Of a stretch of DNA of 57,692 nucleotides, positions 16,043-24,998 are shown in pieces. Below the pieces are notes generated by a model, which was not told the origin of the DNA, did no database searches, and saw only the letters and a list, made by a program, of their open reading frames with translations. Position 1 is the first letter of the stretch. Each line of letters begins with the position of its first letter. The DNA comes from an uncultured bacterium (GTDB lineage: Bacteria > Actinomycetota > Coriobacteriia > Coriobacteriales > Coriobacteriaceae): NCBI GenBank assembly GCA_905215505.1, contig CAJMPU010000016.1, positions 1 to 57,692 on the forward strand, read 5' to 3'. The position numbers and the translations under genes were made by a program.

Positions 16043-16756
16043 CTAGCCGCCCAGATATGCCTTGCGAACGTTATCGTCGTGGAGCAGCTCTTGGCCGCTG
16101 CCGGTCATGGTGATCTTGCCGGTCTCGAGCACATAGCCGCGTGTGGCGATGGAAAGCGCCATCTGTGCGTTTTGCTCGACCAGGAGCACCGTGGTCCCGG
16201 CCTTATGCAGGTCCTCGACGATCTGGAAGATCTGCTCAATCAGAATCGGTGCCAAGCCCATAGAGGGCTCATCGAGCATGAGCAGCTTAGGGTTACTCAT
16301 AAGAGCGCGGCCCATAACGAGCATCTGCTGCTCGCCGCCCGAAAGGGTACCGGCGACCTGGCGACGGCGTTCCTTCAGGCGCGGGAACTGCTCGTAGACG
16401 CGCTCAAGGCCCGGAGCCACCGTTGACTTGGGCTGCGTATAGGCGCCCATTTCCAGGTTCTCCTCGACCGTCATCTGCAAAAAGGCGCGACGACCCTCGG
16501 GAACCTGAGCCAGACCCTTACCAACCAGCTTGTCGGCGGGCGTATGGGTAATGTCCTCGCCCATAAACTTGATGGAGCCGGTCTTAGAGCGTAGCAGGCC
16601 CGAGACGGTCTTGAGCGTCGTGGACTTACCGGCACCGTTCGCGCCGATCAGAGCCACGATCTCGCCCTCGTTAACGTTAAAGGAGATGTCCTTGATGGCG
16701 TGGATGGCGCCGTACCAGACGTTGATGTTGTAGACGGAAAGCATCGGCTCTGCCAT
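16043..16756 (-). CDS. livF: Branched-chain amino acid ABC transporter ATPase LivF
   Basis: This is one of the two ATPases driving import of leucine, isoleucine and valine. The 237-aa product has Walker A GANGAGKST (about 37-45), the ABC signature LSGGEQQM (about 138-145), Walker B LLMLDEP and the H-loop region, and the KTGSIKFMGEDITH and LAQVPEGRRAFLQMTVEENL segments typical of LivF rather than LivG. It is the last gene of livJ-livH-livM-livG-livF; livG ends at the base before it. Its 3' end borders the IS110 remnant, and no clear terminator is seen there. Confidence 0.95.
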   Translation of the reverse strand: MAEPMLSVYNINVWYGAIHAIKDISFNVNEGEIVALIGANGAGKSTTLKTVSGLLRSKTGSIKFMGEDITHTPADKLVGKGLAQVPEGRRAFLQMTVEENLEMGAYTQPKSTVAPGLERVYEQFPRLKERRRQVAGTLSGGEQQMLVMGRALMSNPKLLMLDEPSMGLAPILIEQIFQIVEDLHKAGTTVLLVEQNAQMALSIATRGYVLETGKITMTGSGQELLHDDNVRKAYLGG

Positions 16757-17617
16757 TTAGTTCTCCCCCTTATCCTGCTTGCCCAGATACGCCTCGATAA
16801 CGGCGTCGTTGTTCTGGATTTCCTCTGCCGTGCCCTTGGCGATGACCTTACCAAAGTTGAGCACGCAGATGCCCTCGCAGATGTTCATGACGAGCGACAT
16901 ATCATGCTCGATAAGCATAATGGCGATGCCAAAGGTGTCGCGGATCTTGACGATGTTCTCCATGAGCTCCGCGGTCTCGGACGGGTTCATGCCGGCGGCA
17001 GGCTCGTCGAGCAGCAGCAGTTTGGGGTTGGTGGCAAGCGCGCGGACGATCTCCAGACGACGCTGGGCGCCGTAAGGCAGCGAGCCGGCCTGCTCGTTTG
17101 CCAGGTGCTCCATATCAAAAATGGACAGCAGCTCCATGGCGCGCTCGTGGGCGGCCTTCTCGTGCTTCCAATACGTCGGCAGGCGCAGCACGCCCTCAAA
17201 GCCGGAGTAGCGCTCCTGGTTGTGCAGACCGACCTTGACGTTGTCCTCCACCGTCATGGTGTTGAACAGGCGAATGTTCTGGAAGGTACGGGCAATACCC
17301 ATGCGGTTGACCTGATAGACCGACTTGCCCGAGGTGTCCTCACCGTCGAGCAGGATGGTACCGTGCGTGGGCTGGTACACCTTGGTGAGCAGGTTGAAGA
17401 CCGTGGTCTTACCGGCACCGTTGGGACCGATCAGACCGGCGATCTCGGTCTTACCGATGGTCAGGCTAAAGTCGTCGACTGCCTTAAGGCCGCCAAATTC
17501 AATGCCCAAGTGGATGCACTCGAGCGCCGGGCGCTGGCCCAGGTCGCGGTCGGGAACGATGGCGCCAGAAGGATACGGGACCATCTTGCCCTTGTTGAAC
17601 TCAAACTTACTGGGCAT
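16757..17617 (-). CDS. livG: Branched-chain amino acid ABC transporter ATPase LivG
   Basis: LivG is the second nucleotide-binding subunit of the branched-chain amino acid importer. The 286-aa product has Walker A GPNGAGKTT, the LivG-type insert (ARTFQNIRLFNTMTVEDNV), a signature-like SLPYGAQRRLEI, Walker B LLLLDEPAAGMNP and the switch IEHDMSLV. The start is the ATG at 17617 with GGAGGTGG upstream, overlapping the livM end by 11 nt; an in-frame start 27 nt earlier lies inside that ribosome site. Note the signature is YGAQR, as in most LivG proteins, instead of SGGQ. Confidence 0.95.
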   Translation of the reverse strand: MPSKFEFNKGKMVPYPSGAIVPDRDLGQRPALECIHLGIEFGGLKAVDDFSLTIGKTEIAGLIGPNGAGKTTVFNLLTKVYQPTHGTILLDGEDTSGKSVYQVNRMGIARTFQNIRLFNTMTVEDNVKVGLHNQERYSGFEGVLRLPTYWKHEKAAHERAMELLSIFDMEHLANEQAGSLPYGAQRRLEIVRALATNPKLLLLDEPAAGMNPSETAELMENIVKIRDTFGIAIMLIEHDMSLVMNICEGICVLNFGKVIAKGTAEEIQNNDAVIEAYLGKQDKGEN

Positions 17618-18686
17618 CGGCTGCCACCTCCTTCTTGGAAGCAAAGCGGTCCTTAATGCGTGCGAAGAACGACTTGAGCTGCGGGTTGTTGGTAAAGATC
17701 ATGACCAGAATCAGCACGATGGCGTAGATGAGCATGCGGTAGTCCGAGAACTGACGGAGCAGCTCGGGAAGCACCGTGAGCAACGCCGCCGCGATGACGG
17801 AGCCGCGCATATTGCCCAGACCGCCCAGGACCACGAATACCAGGATGAGGATGGACGTGTTGAAGTCGAACTTGGTGGCGGAAAGCTGCGAGAAGTTACC
17901 GCCGAAGAGGGCTCCGGCAGCGCCGGCGAGAGCGGCGGAAACCACGAAGGCGATCATGCGGTACTCGGTGACGGAGATGCCCACGGACTCGGCAGCGATC
18001 TTGTTGTCGCGCACGGCCATAATGGCACGGCCGGTACGGCTGCGAACCAGGTTGAGCACGATCACGAGCGCGACCATGACCAGGATGGCACCGGCGAGGA
18101 AGGTCGAGTACGTCGACACGCCCGATGCGCCCTGCGCGCCCTTGATGATGGCGGTGCCGTCCTCGAGCAGGTGCAGGTCGTCGATCGTGGAGTTACCTGT
18201 GATGTTAAAGATCACATGCAGGCCGCGGGAGTCGACGCCCACGATAAGGCAGGTGACGATCTCTTTGATGATCTCGCCAAAGGCCAGCGTCACGATAGCC
18301 AGGTAATCGCCGCTCAGGCGAAGGACCGGGATGCCGATCAAGAAGCCCAGGATGGCGGCAGCGATGGCACCGACCACGATGCTGATGATAAGGCGCACCG
18401 GATCGGAGGGAACGGCGCTCTCCAGCGCGACGGCGGTGACGATTCCCGTATAGGCACCGACACTCATAAAGCCCGCGTGGCCCAGCGACAAGTCGCCCGC
18501 GATGCCGACAACGAGGTTAAGGGAGATGGCCATGACGATATAGGCCGTGATGGGAACCAGCTGACCGGCGATCATGCGCGGAATCATGTGGTTGGACTGC
18601 ATAAAGAACACGATGGCGAACGCCACAAGGCACATGGCGTACGTAACAAAGTCGTGACGCGTCTGCTTGTCTTTAAGAAACTTCAT
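17607..18686 (-). CDS. livM: Branched-chain amino acid ABC transporter permease LivM
   Basis: LivM is one of two membrane subunits forming the translocation channel. The 359-aa product has about nine to ten hydrophobic segments and the family blocks LNLVVGIAGDLSLGHAGFMSVGAY (the conserved G-x-x-S-L-G-x-A-x-F motif) and NFSQLSATKFDFNTSI plus VVLGGLGNMRGSVIAA near the end. The ATG at 18686 has AGGTGAG 5-6 nt upstream; a GTG 9 nt earlier is also possible. It overlaps livG by 11 nt and follows livH directly. Confidence 0.95.
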   Translation of the reverse strand: MKFLKDKQTRHDFVTYAMCLVAFAIVFFMQSNHMIPRMIAGQLVPITAYIVMAISLNLVVGIAGDLSLGHAGFMSVGAYTGIVTAVALESAVPSDPVRLIISIVVGAIAAAILGFLIGIPVLRLSGDYLAIVTLAFGEIIKEIVTCLIVGVDSRGLHVIFNITGNSTIDDLHLLEDGTAIIKGAQGASGVSTYSTFLAGAILVMVALVIVLNLVRSRTGRAIMAVRDNKIAAESVGISVTEYRMIAFVVSAALAGAAGALFGGNFSQLSATKFDFNTSILILVFVVLGGLGNMRGSVIAAALLTVLPELLRQFSDYRMLIYAIVLILVMIFTNNPQLKSFFARIKDRFASKKEVAADAQ

Positions 18687-18695
18687 AACGCTCAC

Positions 18696-19577
18696 CTACA
18701 CCTTCTCGGGGACGTACTTGCCCAAGAGGCCGGCAGGCTTGACGAGCAGGACGATGATCAGAACACCAAAGACGATGGAGTTGGCAAGGCTCGTGGAAAT
18801 GTAGGCCTGCGCCATCGCCTCGATGATGCCGATGAGAATGCCACCGACAAAGGCGCCAGGGATGGAGCCGATACCGCCGAAGACGGCGGCGTCGAAGGCC
18901 TTGATGCCAGGCATGGCACCCGTCGTGGGCTGCAACACCGGCGAGTAGGAGCACAGAAGCACACCGGCGATGGCGGCAAGGGCAGAGCCGATGGCAAACG
19001 TCATCGAAATAGTGCGGTTGACGTTGATGCCCATGAGCTGAGCGGCGGCCTTGTCCTCGGACACGGCGCGCATGGCTTTGCCCATCTTGGTCTTACCTGT
19101 AAAGAACATCAGGCCGGCCATGATAACCAGGCAGGCGACGATGGTGACGAGCGATACGGCGCTCACGTTGAACTTGGCCAAGAACTCCGGCACCGGGAAG
19201 GTGACGAGCGAAGTGAAGTTCTTGGGCGTGGCGCCCCACAGAAGCTGCGCGGCGTTCTGCAGGAAGTAAGACACGCCGATGGCCGTGATCAGAACGGCCA
19301 GCGGGCCCGCCTGACGCAGCGGCTTGTATGCCAGGCCCTCGATGAGAACACCGAGAACGGTACAGACCACACAAGAGAGAATTACAGATGCCCAGCCCGG
19401 GAGGCCGAGATACGACGTGGCACAGAACGAGATATAGGCACCGACCATGATGACGTCGCCGTGAGCGAAGTTTAGCATCTTGGCGATACCGTAGACCATG
19501 GTGTAGCCCAACGCGATGATGGCGTAGACGCTGCCCATGGACAGGCCGTTGACCAGGTATTGGATAAAGACCGTCAT
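18696..19577 (-). CDS. livH: Branched-chain amino acid ABC transporter permease LivH
   Basis: LivH pairs with LivM in the membrane channel. The 293-aa product starts MTVFIQYLVNGLSMGSVYAI, has about eight transmembrane segments, and shows the conserved MVYGIAKMLNFAHGDV motif and the KAFDAAVFGGIGSIPGAFVGG block. The start is the ATG at 19577 with GGGGGA 8 nt upstream; longer frames enter the intergenic region. It lies downstream of a hairpin that follows livJ (19654-19686), so expression relative to livJ may be reduced by partial termination. Confidence 0.95.
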   Translation of the reverse strand: MTVFIQYLVNGLSMGSVYAIIALGYTMVYGIAKMLNFAHGDVIMVGAYISFCATSYLGLPGWASVILSCVVCTVLGVLIEGLAYKPLRQAGPLAVLITAIGVSYFLQNAAQLLWGATPKNFTSLVTFPVPEFLAKFNVSAVSLVTIVACLVIMAGLMFFTGKTKMGKAMRAVSEDKAAAQLMGINVNRTISMTFAIGSALAAIAGVLLCSYSPVLQPTTGAMPGIKAFDAAVFGGIGSIPGAFVGGILIGIIEAMAQAYISTSLANSIVFGVLIIVLLVKPAGLLGKYVPEKV

Positions 19578-19653
19578 GTTCCACATCCCCCTTTCGAATA
19601 GGTTTCCAGTTAATGTATGAAACAGGGACGTTACACTGTCCCTAGATACCAAG

Positions 19654-19686
19654 CAAGCAGGGAAGGCCAAAACCTCCCCTGCTTGG
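19654..19686 (-). terminator. Hairpin between livJ and livH
   Basis: On the minus strand CCAAGCAGGGGAGG pairs with CCTTCCCTGCTTG across a loop of about 7 nt. No long T-run follows, so this is more likely a partial terminator or a stem that stabilises the livJ end of the message, as often found between a binding-protein gene and its permease genes. Confidence 0.5.
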
Positions 19687-19716
19687 GATCAAAACCGCTC
19701 AATGTAAGGCGGTCTA

Positions 19717-20904
19717 TTAGGCCTGTACGTACTTGCCGTCGGTGATAACGTACGCCGTGGGGTCCTTCTGGACCTGGCCCTTATCGTTCCAGGTGAGCTT
19801 GCCGGTCAGACCGTCAACGGTAATCTTGAGCATAGCCTTGGGCAGCTTCTCGGCGACCTCGGTCGGGTCGGCGTCGACACCAAGACCGGCCTCCTTGAGG
19901 GCCTCGGCCACCGCGTGCACGCCATCGTAGGCGTCGGCGGCAAACTGGTCGGGGGTATCGCCGTACTTATCCTTGTAAGCGATGACGAAGTCGGCGTTCT
20001 TCTCATCGTCGGCGGAGAACGGGGTCATGAGCAGCAGACCCTCGGCAAGAGAGGTGTCGAAGCCCTCAACGCCCAGGATGCCGTCCATGCCGTCGCAGCC
20101 CATCATCTTGACGTCGTAGCCCATGTCCTTGGCATTCTTGAGCAGGACGGACGCCGGCGTGTAGTAGATCGGCGCGAAGATCATGGTGGCACCGGCCTGC
20201 TTGGCCTTGGTCAGCTGGTTGGTAAAGCTCGTGGCGGAGTCGTCCTTAAAGGTCTCCTCGTCGACAACCTCGAGCTTGGACTCAGCGGCCTGGGCCTTAA
20301 AGGCATCCGCGACACCCGAAGAATAAGCGTCGCCGGAGTTATAGAACAGCACGAACTTCTCGTCCGCATACTTCTGCGCCAGGAACTTGGCAGCGTTGAC
20401 GCCCTGGTTGGGATCGGTAAAGCAGACCTGGAAGACGCAATCCTTGCCGTCGGTGACGTCCTCGGAGGACGCGGACGGGGTGATCATGAACGTCTTGGGG
20501 TCGTTACCGCACTCGGCGGCAACGGCAACCGACGCACCCGTGGTGGTTGGGCCGACGAGGGCCTGCATACCCCAGTCGAGCAGGGTGTTGAAGGCGTTAA
20601 CGGCCTTCTCGCCGTCGGCCTGGTCGTCCTCGGCCTTGCTGGCAAGCGGCAGCTCCTTGGTCGAGAAATCCTTGCAGCCAAGCTCGACGCCCTGGGTAAC
20701 GGACTTGCCGTAGGACGCGGCGGCACCGGTCAGCGGGCCGATGGTGCCGATCTTAAATGAAGCGTCGCCCGAAGCGGAGCCACTGTCGCCGCCGTTGGAG
20801 GAGCAGCCCGCCAGAATGGACATCGCCCCCAGACCTGCTGCGCTCGCGATAACGCTCCTGCGATTCATTACAGGGTTAAATGACTTACCGGTGAGGCTCG
20901 ACAT
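19717..20904 (-). CDS. livJ: Branched-chain amino acid ABC transporter binding lipoprotein (copy 2)
   Basis: This is the extracellular binding protein of the Liv importer. The 395-aa product starts with a lipoprotein signal: an NRRSV twin-arginine-like stretch, a hydrophobic core and the lipobox ILAGC (Cys about 34), followed by a Gly/Ser-rich linker. The mature part is a Leu/Ile/Val-binding fold (KIGTIGPLTGAAASYGKS, ALVGPTTTGASVAVA, FAPIYYTPASVLL, DQFAADAYDGVHAV). The ATG at 20904 has AGAGGAG upstream; the second ATG near 20868 has none. It is a close paralogue of the gene at 21176-22342, and the two share long identical runs, indicating a tandem duplication. Confidence 0.95.
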   Translation of the reverse strand: MSSLTGKSFNPVMNRRSVIASAAGLGAMSILAGCSSNGGDSGSASGDASFKIGTIGPLTGAAASYGKSVTQGVELGCKDFSTKELPLASKAEDDQADGEKAVNAFNTLLDWGMQALVGPTTTGASVAVAAECGNDPKTFMITPSASSEDVTDGKDCVFQVCFTDPNQGVNAAKFLAQKYADEKFVLFYNSGDAYSSGVADAFKAQAAESKLEVVDEETFKDDSATSFTNQLTKAKQAGATMIFAPIYYTPASVLLKNAKDMGYDVKMMGCDGMDGILGVEGFDTSLAEGLLLMTPFSADDEKNADFVIAYKDKYGDTPDQFAADAYDGVHAVAEALKEAGLGVDADPTEVAEKLPKAMLKITVDGLTGKLTWNDKGQVQKDPTAYVITDGKYVQA

Positions 20905-21175
20905 GCGGCTCTCCTCTCAAATCTCGTCGGGCTTTGGTTACCCGACAGGCCATCCTTCGCCGTGTTCGGCGTTCGCAAAATAGTAGACGCTTTAGTTAGG
21001 AAAAGTGGCGATTATTTCAACTTTTCTTTGGATTTGTTCATTTATCCATGTTTCTGCGTATTTCTATTATTTTATGCAGTAATGCCACTTTATTATGTAA
21101 AAGTAATGTTTCCATTCTGTTACAAGCGTCCCTGCCCTGAATAATACAGCCTCACCGGTCGCGTTTTATGCGCAC
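20905..21175 (-). other. AT-rich spacer between the two livJ genes
   Basis: This 271-nt stretch is much richer in A and T than its surroundings and contains no plausible gene. It must hold the 5' leader, and perhaps a promoter, for the downstream livJ copy. TTGAAA near 21021 on the minus strand is a weak -35 candidate, but no matching -10 is convincing. It separates the two paralogues, so they may be controlled differently. Confidence 0.4.
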
Positions 21176-22342
21176 TTAGGCAGCGATGTACTTGCCGTCC
21201 TGGATCACATAGGCTGTAGCGGGCTTCTCGACTTGGCCCTCGTCGTTCCACGTGAGCTCGCCCGTCAGGCCCTCGATCTTGATCTTGCGCATGGCCTTGG
21301 CAAGATCGCCGGCAATGTCGGCGCCGTCGGCCGTAATATCGATGTCTGCCTTATCGATAGCCTCGACAATCGCATGGACGCAGTCATAGGCATCGGCGGC
21401 GAACTGGTTGGGCGTCTCGTCGTAGGCGTCCTTATAGGCCTTGACGAAGTCGGCGTTCTTCTCATCGTCAGCAGAGAACGGGGTCATGAGCAGCACGCCC
21501 TCGGCAAGAGAGGTATCGAAGCCCTCAACGGAGAGCAGGCCGTCCATGCCGTCGGTGCCCATAAGCGTCATGTCGTACCCCATGTCCTTGGCGTTCTTGA
21601 GCAGGACGGACGCCGGCGTGTAATAGATCGGAGCAAAAATAAGCGTGGCGCCGGCCTCCTTGGCCTTGGTGAGCTGGTTGGTAAAGCTCGTGGAAGAGTC
21701 GTCCTTAAAGGTCTCGGTATCGACGACATCGAGCTTGGATGCCTTGGCCTGCTCGGCAAAGGCGTCGGCAACGCCCGAGCTGTACGTATCGCCGGAGTTG
21801 TAGAACAGGGCGATCTTGGCGTCCGCGTACTTCTCGGCCAAGAACTTCGCGGCGCTGGCGCCCATGGTGGGGTCGGTGAAGCAAACCTGAAAGACCGTGG
21901 TCTTTCCCTTGGTGACATCGAGCGACGAGGCCGAAGGCGTGACCATGAGCATATCGTCGGCGATCTCGCCCGAGACGGCGACGGCGGCGCCGGTGGTAAC
22001 GGGACCGACGAGCGCCTGCATGCCCCAGTCGCACAGGGTATTGAAAGCGTTGATGGCCTTCTCTCCGTCGGCAACATCGTCCTCGGACTTAAGCGAGAGT
22101 TTTAGGTCCTTGGTCGAGAAATCCTCGGCGGCGAGCTTGGCACCCTTCTCGGCCGAAACGCCATAGGTTGCCGCGGCGCCGGTCAGAGGGCCGATAACAC
22201 CGATCTTGAAGGTCTTGCCGTCATCGGCGGAGCCGCCGTCAGAGCCACTCGAAGAGCAGCCAGCGAGCGCGGCGGTGCTGCCGAGCGCCGCGGCTCCTGC
22301 CAAGAAACTCCTACGGCTCAGTGCGTTGTTGATACTAAACAT
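21176..22342 (-). CDS. livJ: Branched-chain amino acid ABC transporter binding lipoprotein (copy 1)
   Basis: This 388-aa product is the second Liv-type binding protein. Its signal peptide contains SRRSFLAG, a good twin-arginine motif, followed by the lipobox ALAGC and a Ser/Gly/Asp-rich linker, so it is probably a Tat-exported lipoprotein. The mature domain parallels the neighbouring copy (KIGVIGPLTGAAATYGVS, ALVGPVTTGAAVAVS, FAPIYYTPASVLLKN, NQFAADAYDCVHAI). The ATG at 22342 has AAGGGGGA upstream. It is the first gene of the liv cluster. Two binding proteins feeding one permease would widen the range of ligands; which binds what cannot be told. Confidence 0.95.
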   Translation of the reverse strand: MFSINNALSRRSFLAGAAALGSTAALAGCSSSGSDGGSADDGKTFKIGVIGPLTGAAATYGVSAEKGAKLAAEDFSTKDLKLSLKSEDDVADGEKAINAFNTLCDWGMQALVGPVTTGAAVAVSGEIADDMLMVTPSASSLDVTKGKTTVFQVCFTDPTMGASAAKFLAEKYADAKIALFYNSGDTYSSGVADAFAEQAKASKLDVVDTETFKDDSSTSFTNQLTKAKEAGATLIFAPIYYTPASVLLKNAKDMGYDMTLMGTDGMDGLLSVEGFDTSLAEGVLLMTPFSADDEKNADFVKAYKDAYDETPNQFAADAYDCVHAIVEAIDKADIDITADGADIAGDLAKAMRKIKIEGLTGELTWNDEGQVEKPATAYVIQDGKYIAA

Positions 22343-22591
22343 GGTGTCCCCCTTTTCGCTGGCCGCGGTGCGGCTGTTTTGCGGTACGGGGCAAACCTTA
22401 TGGTGCAAACGTTGACAGTTTGTTACGGAAGTTCGTTTGTAGCGAGCATGTTTCCAATGTTTCCGCAGCGTTTCGGGGGTGCCGTTTTGTGCGACTCCTG
22501 TTGCCTGGCGAGCACGCGCCCTCGGTTCACGCTAGAATGCACTCAACATTACTTGACCAATCAATCTATAAGATGCACGAAGGAGCTATCT

Positions 22592-23935
22592 ATGAGCGAA
22601 CCCCTGCGCACCGTGAACGTCGGCCTCATCGGTCTGGGAACCGTCGGCGGCGGCGTGGCCCGTCTGATTAAGAGCCACCACGATGAGTACCTGGCCGCCT
22701 ACGGCATCGACCTTAAGCTAACCCGCGCCTGCGCGCTTGCCTGGGAGCAGGCCGAGGCAGCCGGTATTGAGCGTGAGGCCTTTACGAGTGACTGGCACGA
22801 CGTCGTCACCGACCCCGCCGTCGACATCGTCGTCGAGCTGATCGGCGGCGAGCACCCCGCGACCGAGATCTTCACCACCGCCTTCGAGAACGGCAAGCAC
22901 GTCGTCTCTGCCAACAAGGCCCTGTTGGGCCGTCATGTCGAGACGCTCGCCGAGAAGGCACGCGCGTGCGGCGTGCAGATTAAGTGCGAGGCCAGCTGCG
23001 GCGGCGGCATCCCCATCGTGAGCACGCTCGAGCACGACCTGGTGGGCAACAAGATCCTGACCATCGCAGGCATTCTCAACGGTACCACCAACTATATCCT
23101 GTCGCGCATGGACGCCGAGGGCGCCGATTACGCCGACGTGCTTGCCGACGCGCAGGCCAAGGGCTATGCCGAGGCCGACCCGTCCGCCGACGTCGACGGC
23201 TTCGATGCCGCCAGCAAGACGGCAATCCTCGCCTCCATCGGTTTTGGCACCCGCGTTACCACCGACGATGTGTACCAGCAGGGTATCCGTACCATCGGCG
23301 CCGAGGACATCGCCCAGGCCCGCGAGCTCGGCTACACCATTAAGCTGCTCGGCATCGCCCGCAATACCGACGCCGGCGTCGACGTCCGCGTTCATCCCAC
23401 GCTCATCCCGGCAGACCATATGCTTGCCAAGGTCAACGGCGCCATGAACGCCGTCTACGTGGTAGGCGACGCCGTGGGCGAGACCATGTTCTACGGTGCC
23501 GGCGCAGGCTCCTTCCCCACCGCGAGCGCCGTCGTGGGCGATATCCTGTCGCTCTCCGAGCAGATCAGCCGCGGCGTAGCTCCGCTGCCCGAGATTGAAC
23601 CCTATGGCCACAACCTCGCCTTTAAGCCCATGGACGAGCTCCAGACCAAGTACTATGTGCGCCTGAAGGTCGCCGACCGCGTGGGCGCCCTGTCCGAGAC
23701 GGTCGACATCTTTGCCAAGCACAACATCTCGATCTCGCTCATCAACCAGGTCGAGGACGGCAAATCGGGCGTCAGCGATGCCTGCTCGGTCATCTTCCTG
23801 ACGCACCGCGCGCTCGAGAAGGACGTCCAGGCTGCCGCCGCCGAGCTTGCCAGCGTCGGCTGCGTGGCCGAGGTCGCCAACGTCCTGCGCATCGAGGACG
23901 TTGAGGCTTGGACCGAAGGCGTCATGGCGAACTAG
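22592..23935 (+). CDS. hom: Homoserine dehydrogenase
   Basis: The enzyme reduces aspartate semialdehyde to homoserine with NAD(P)H, on the path to threonine and methionine. The 447-aa product has the nucleotide-binding motif GLIGLGTVGGG (near residue 11), the catalytic-domain blocks ASCGGGIPIV, AGILNGTTNYIL, and AKGYAEADPSADVDGFDAASK, and a C-terminal ACT domain (LKVADRVGALSETVDIFAKH) that probably senses threonine. The start is the ATG at 22592 with AAGGAG upstream; the frame stays open 71 codons further up, but that part has no ribosome site. TAGAAT at 22533-22538 may be its -10. A strong terminator follows. Confidence 0.96.
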   Translation: MSEPLRTVNVGLIGLGTVGGGVARLIKSHHDEYLAAYGIDLKLTRACALAWEQAEAAGIEREAFTSDWHDVVTDPAVDIVVELIGGEHPATEIFTTAFENGKHVVSANKALLGRHVETLAEKARACGVQIKCEASCGGGIPIVSTLEHDLVGNKILTIAGILNGTTNYILSRMDAEGADYADVLADAQAKGYAEADPSADVDGFDAASKTAILASIGFGTRVTTDDVYQQGIRTIGAEDIAQARELGYTIKLLGIARNTDAGVDVRVHPTLIPADHMLAKVNGAMNAVYVVGDAVGETMFYGAGAGSFPTASAVVGDILSLSEQISRGVAPLPEIEPYGHNLAFKPMDELQTKYYVRLKVADRVGALSETVDIFAKHNISISLINQVEDGKSGVSDACSVIFLTHRALEKDVQAAAAELASVGCVAEVANVLRIEDVEAWTEGVMAN

Positions 23936-23964
23936 CCCAACGCTCGCCTAGCAATACGCGCCTT

Positions 23965-24000
23965 GAGGGCTCCCGTCCGATGTGGGACGGGAGCCCTTTT
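23965..24000 (+). terminator. Terminator of hom
   Basis: GGGCTCCCGTCC and GGGACGGGAGCCC form a perfect GC-rich stem with a 4-5 nt loop, followed by TTTT, about 30 nt after the hom stop. Confidence 0.9.
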
Positions 24001-24149
24001 GTCACCTGCCCTAAGCACAACGGCAAAGCATATTTGCGCGAGCCGCTCATCGGTAACGCGGGCTACCGTTCACCGATATGCAAACGCGGCCGATTCCGAC
24101 TACCGCTACGCTGTGCTGCGAATGTCCGCCCGCGATGAGAGGAAGCACC

Positions 24150-24899
24150 ATGTTGCTCGAGGGCAAGAAAGCAATCATCACCGGAGGCACACGCGGTATC
24201 GGCTATGCCATCGCCTGCCGTTTTATCGAGGAAGGCGCTGCCGTCACCGTCTTTGGCTCGCGCCAGGAGACTGCCGACACGGCCGTTGAGAAGCTGACAG
24301 CCGCCTATCCCGACGCCAAGGTCTGGGGTCGCTCCTGCGATCTCACCTCGCTCGAGGCCGTGACTGAGGCCTTTACGCAGACTGCAGCCGACATGGGCGG
24401 CTTGGACACGGTCGTCAACAATGCCGGAATCTCCCAGCGTTCACCCCTCTTGGACTACACGGCCGAGGAGTTCGCAAAGGTCATGGACCTTAACGTCGTC
24501 GCCGTCTTTAATGGCCACCAGGCTGCCGCCAAGATCATGACCGAGGCCGGCCACGGCGGCACCATCACTACCACAAGCTCGATGGTCGCCAAGTACGGCC
24601 AGCCCTCCGGCGTCGGTTACCCCACGTCCAAGTTTGCCGTCAACGGTATGGTCCAGTCGCTCTCGCGCGAGCTCGCCCCCATGGGCATCCGCGTCAACGC
24701 CGTCGCCCCCGGCGTGACTAAGACCGACATGGTCGCCAACCTGCCCGAAGAGGTCATCAAGCCCATCATCGCCACCATTCCGCTGGGTCGCATGGGCGAG
24801 CCCGAGGATGTCGCCAACGCCTTTGTTTTCCTGGCGAGCGACATGTCCTCCTATGTCACGGGCGCCGTGCTCCCCGTCGACGGAGCCGCCCGCTCCTAA
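24150..24899 (+). CDS. Short-chain dehydrogenase/reductase (SDR)
   Basis: The 249-aa product is a classical SDR: cofactor motif TGGTRGIG (about 12-19), NNAG (about 92-95), the catalytic set Ser in TTTSS, Tyr in VGYPTSK with Lys four residues later, and the PG motif VAPGVTKTDM. The arginine right after the glycine motif region (GSRQ) suggests NADP(H). It could be a 3-oxoacyl-ACP reductase, a sugar or polyol dehydrogenase, or a hydroxysteroid dehydrogenase, the last being common in gut coriobacteria; nothing in the sequence or neighbours selects among these. The ATG at 24150 has AGAGGAAG upstream. A terminator follows. Confidence 0.88.
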   Translation: MLLEGKKAIITGGTRGIGYAIACRFIEEGAAVTVFGSRQETADTAVEKLTAAYPDAKVWGRSCDLTSLEAVTEAFTQTAADMGGLDTVVNNAGISQRSPLLDYTAEEFAKVMDLNVVAVFNGHQAAAKIMTEAGHGGTITTTSSMVAKYGQPSGVGYPTSKFAVNGMVQSLSRELAPMGIRVNAVAPGVTKTDMVANLPEEVIKPIIATIPLGRMGEPEDVANAFVFLASDMSSYVTGAVLPVDGAARS

Positions 24900-24944
24900 G
24901 GAGCCACAAGCTTTGGCTTCAAGCTTCAACATAGCTCAACCAAA

Positions 24945-24986
24945 AAGGCGCGCCGTCTGAATCAACTGCAGACAGCGCGCCTTCTC
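24945..24986 (+). terminator. Terminator of the SDR gene
   Basis: GGCGCGC-C-GTCTG pairs with CAGAC-A-GCGCGCC across a 9-nt loop (one internal mismatch), followed by TTCTCCTGTT on the plus strand and preceded by AAAAA, so it could act in both directions. Confidence 0.8.
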
Positions 24987-24998
24987 CTGTTATGAAAG

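Noticed and set aside
17325..19475. Open frame of 716 codons on the plus strand opposite livG-livM-livH
   Set aside because: His/Asp/Gly/Arg-rich antisense shadow crossing three real gene boundaries; no motifs.
22379..22591. N-terminal extension of homoserine dehydrogenase
   Set aside because: The frame is open, but the extension has no ribosome site and an unlikely composition (many Cys/Phe/Ser), while AAGGAG stands before the ATG at 22592.
24150..24899. Known Collinsella 7-beta-hydroxysteroid dehydrogenase
   Set aside because: The N-terminal and active-site segments differ from what I recall of that enzyme; only a general SDR call is supported.
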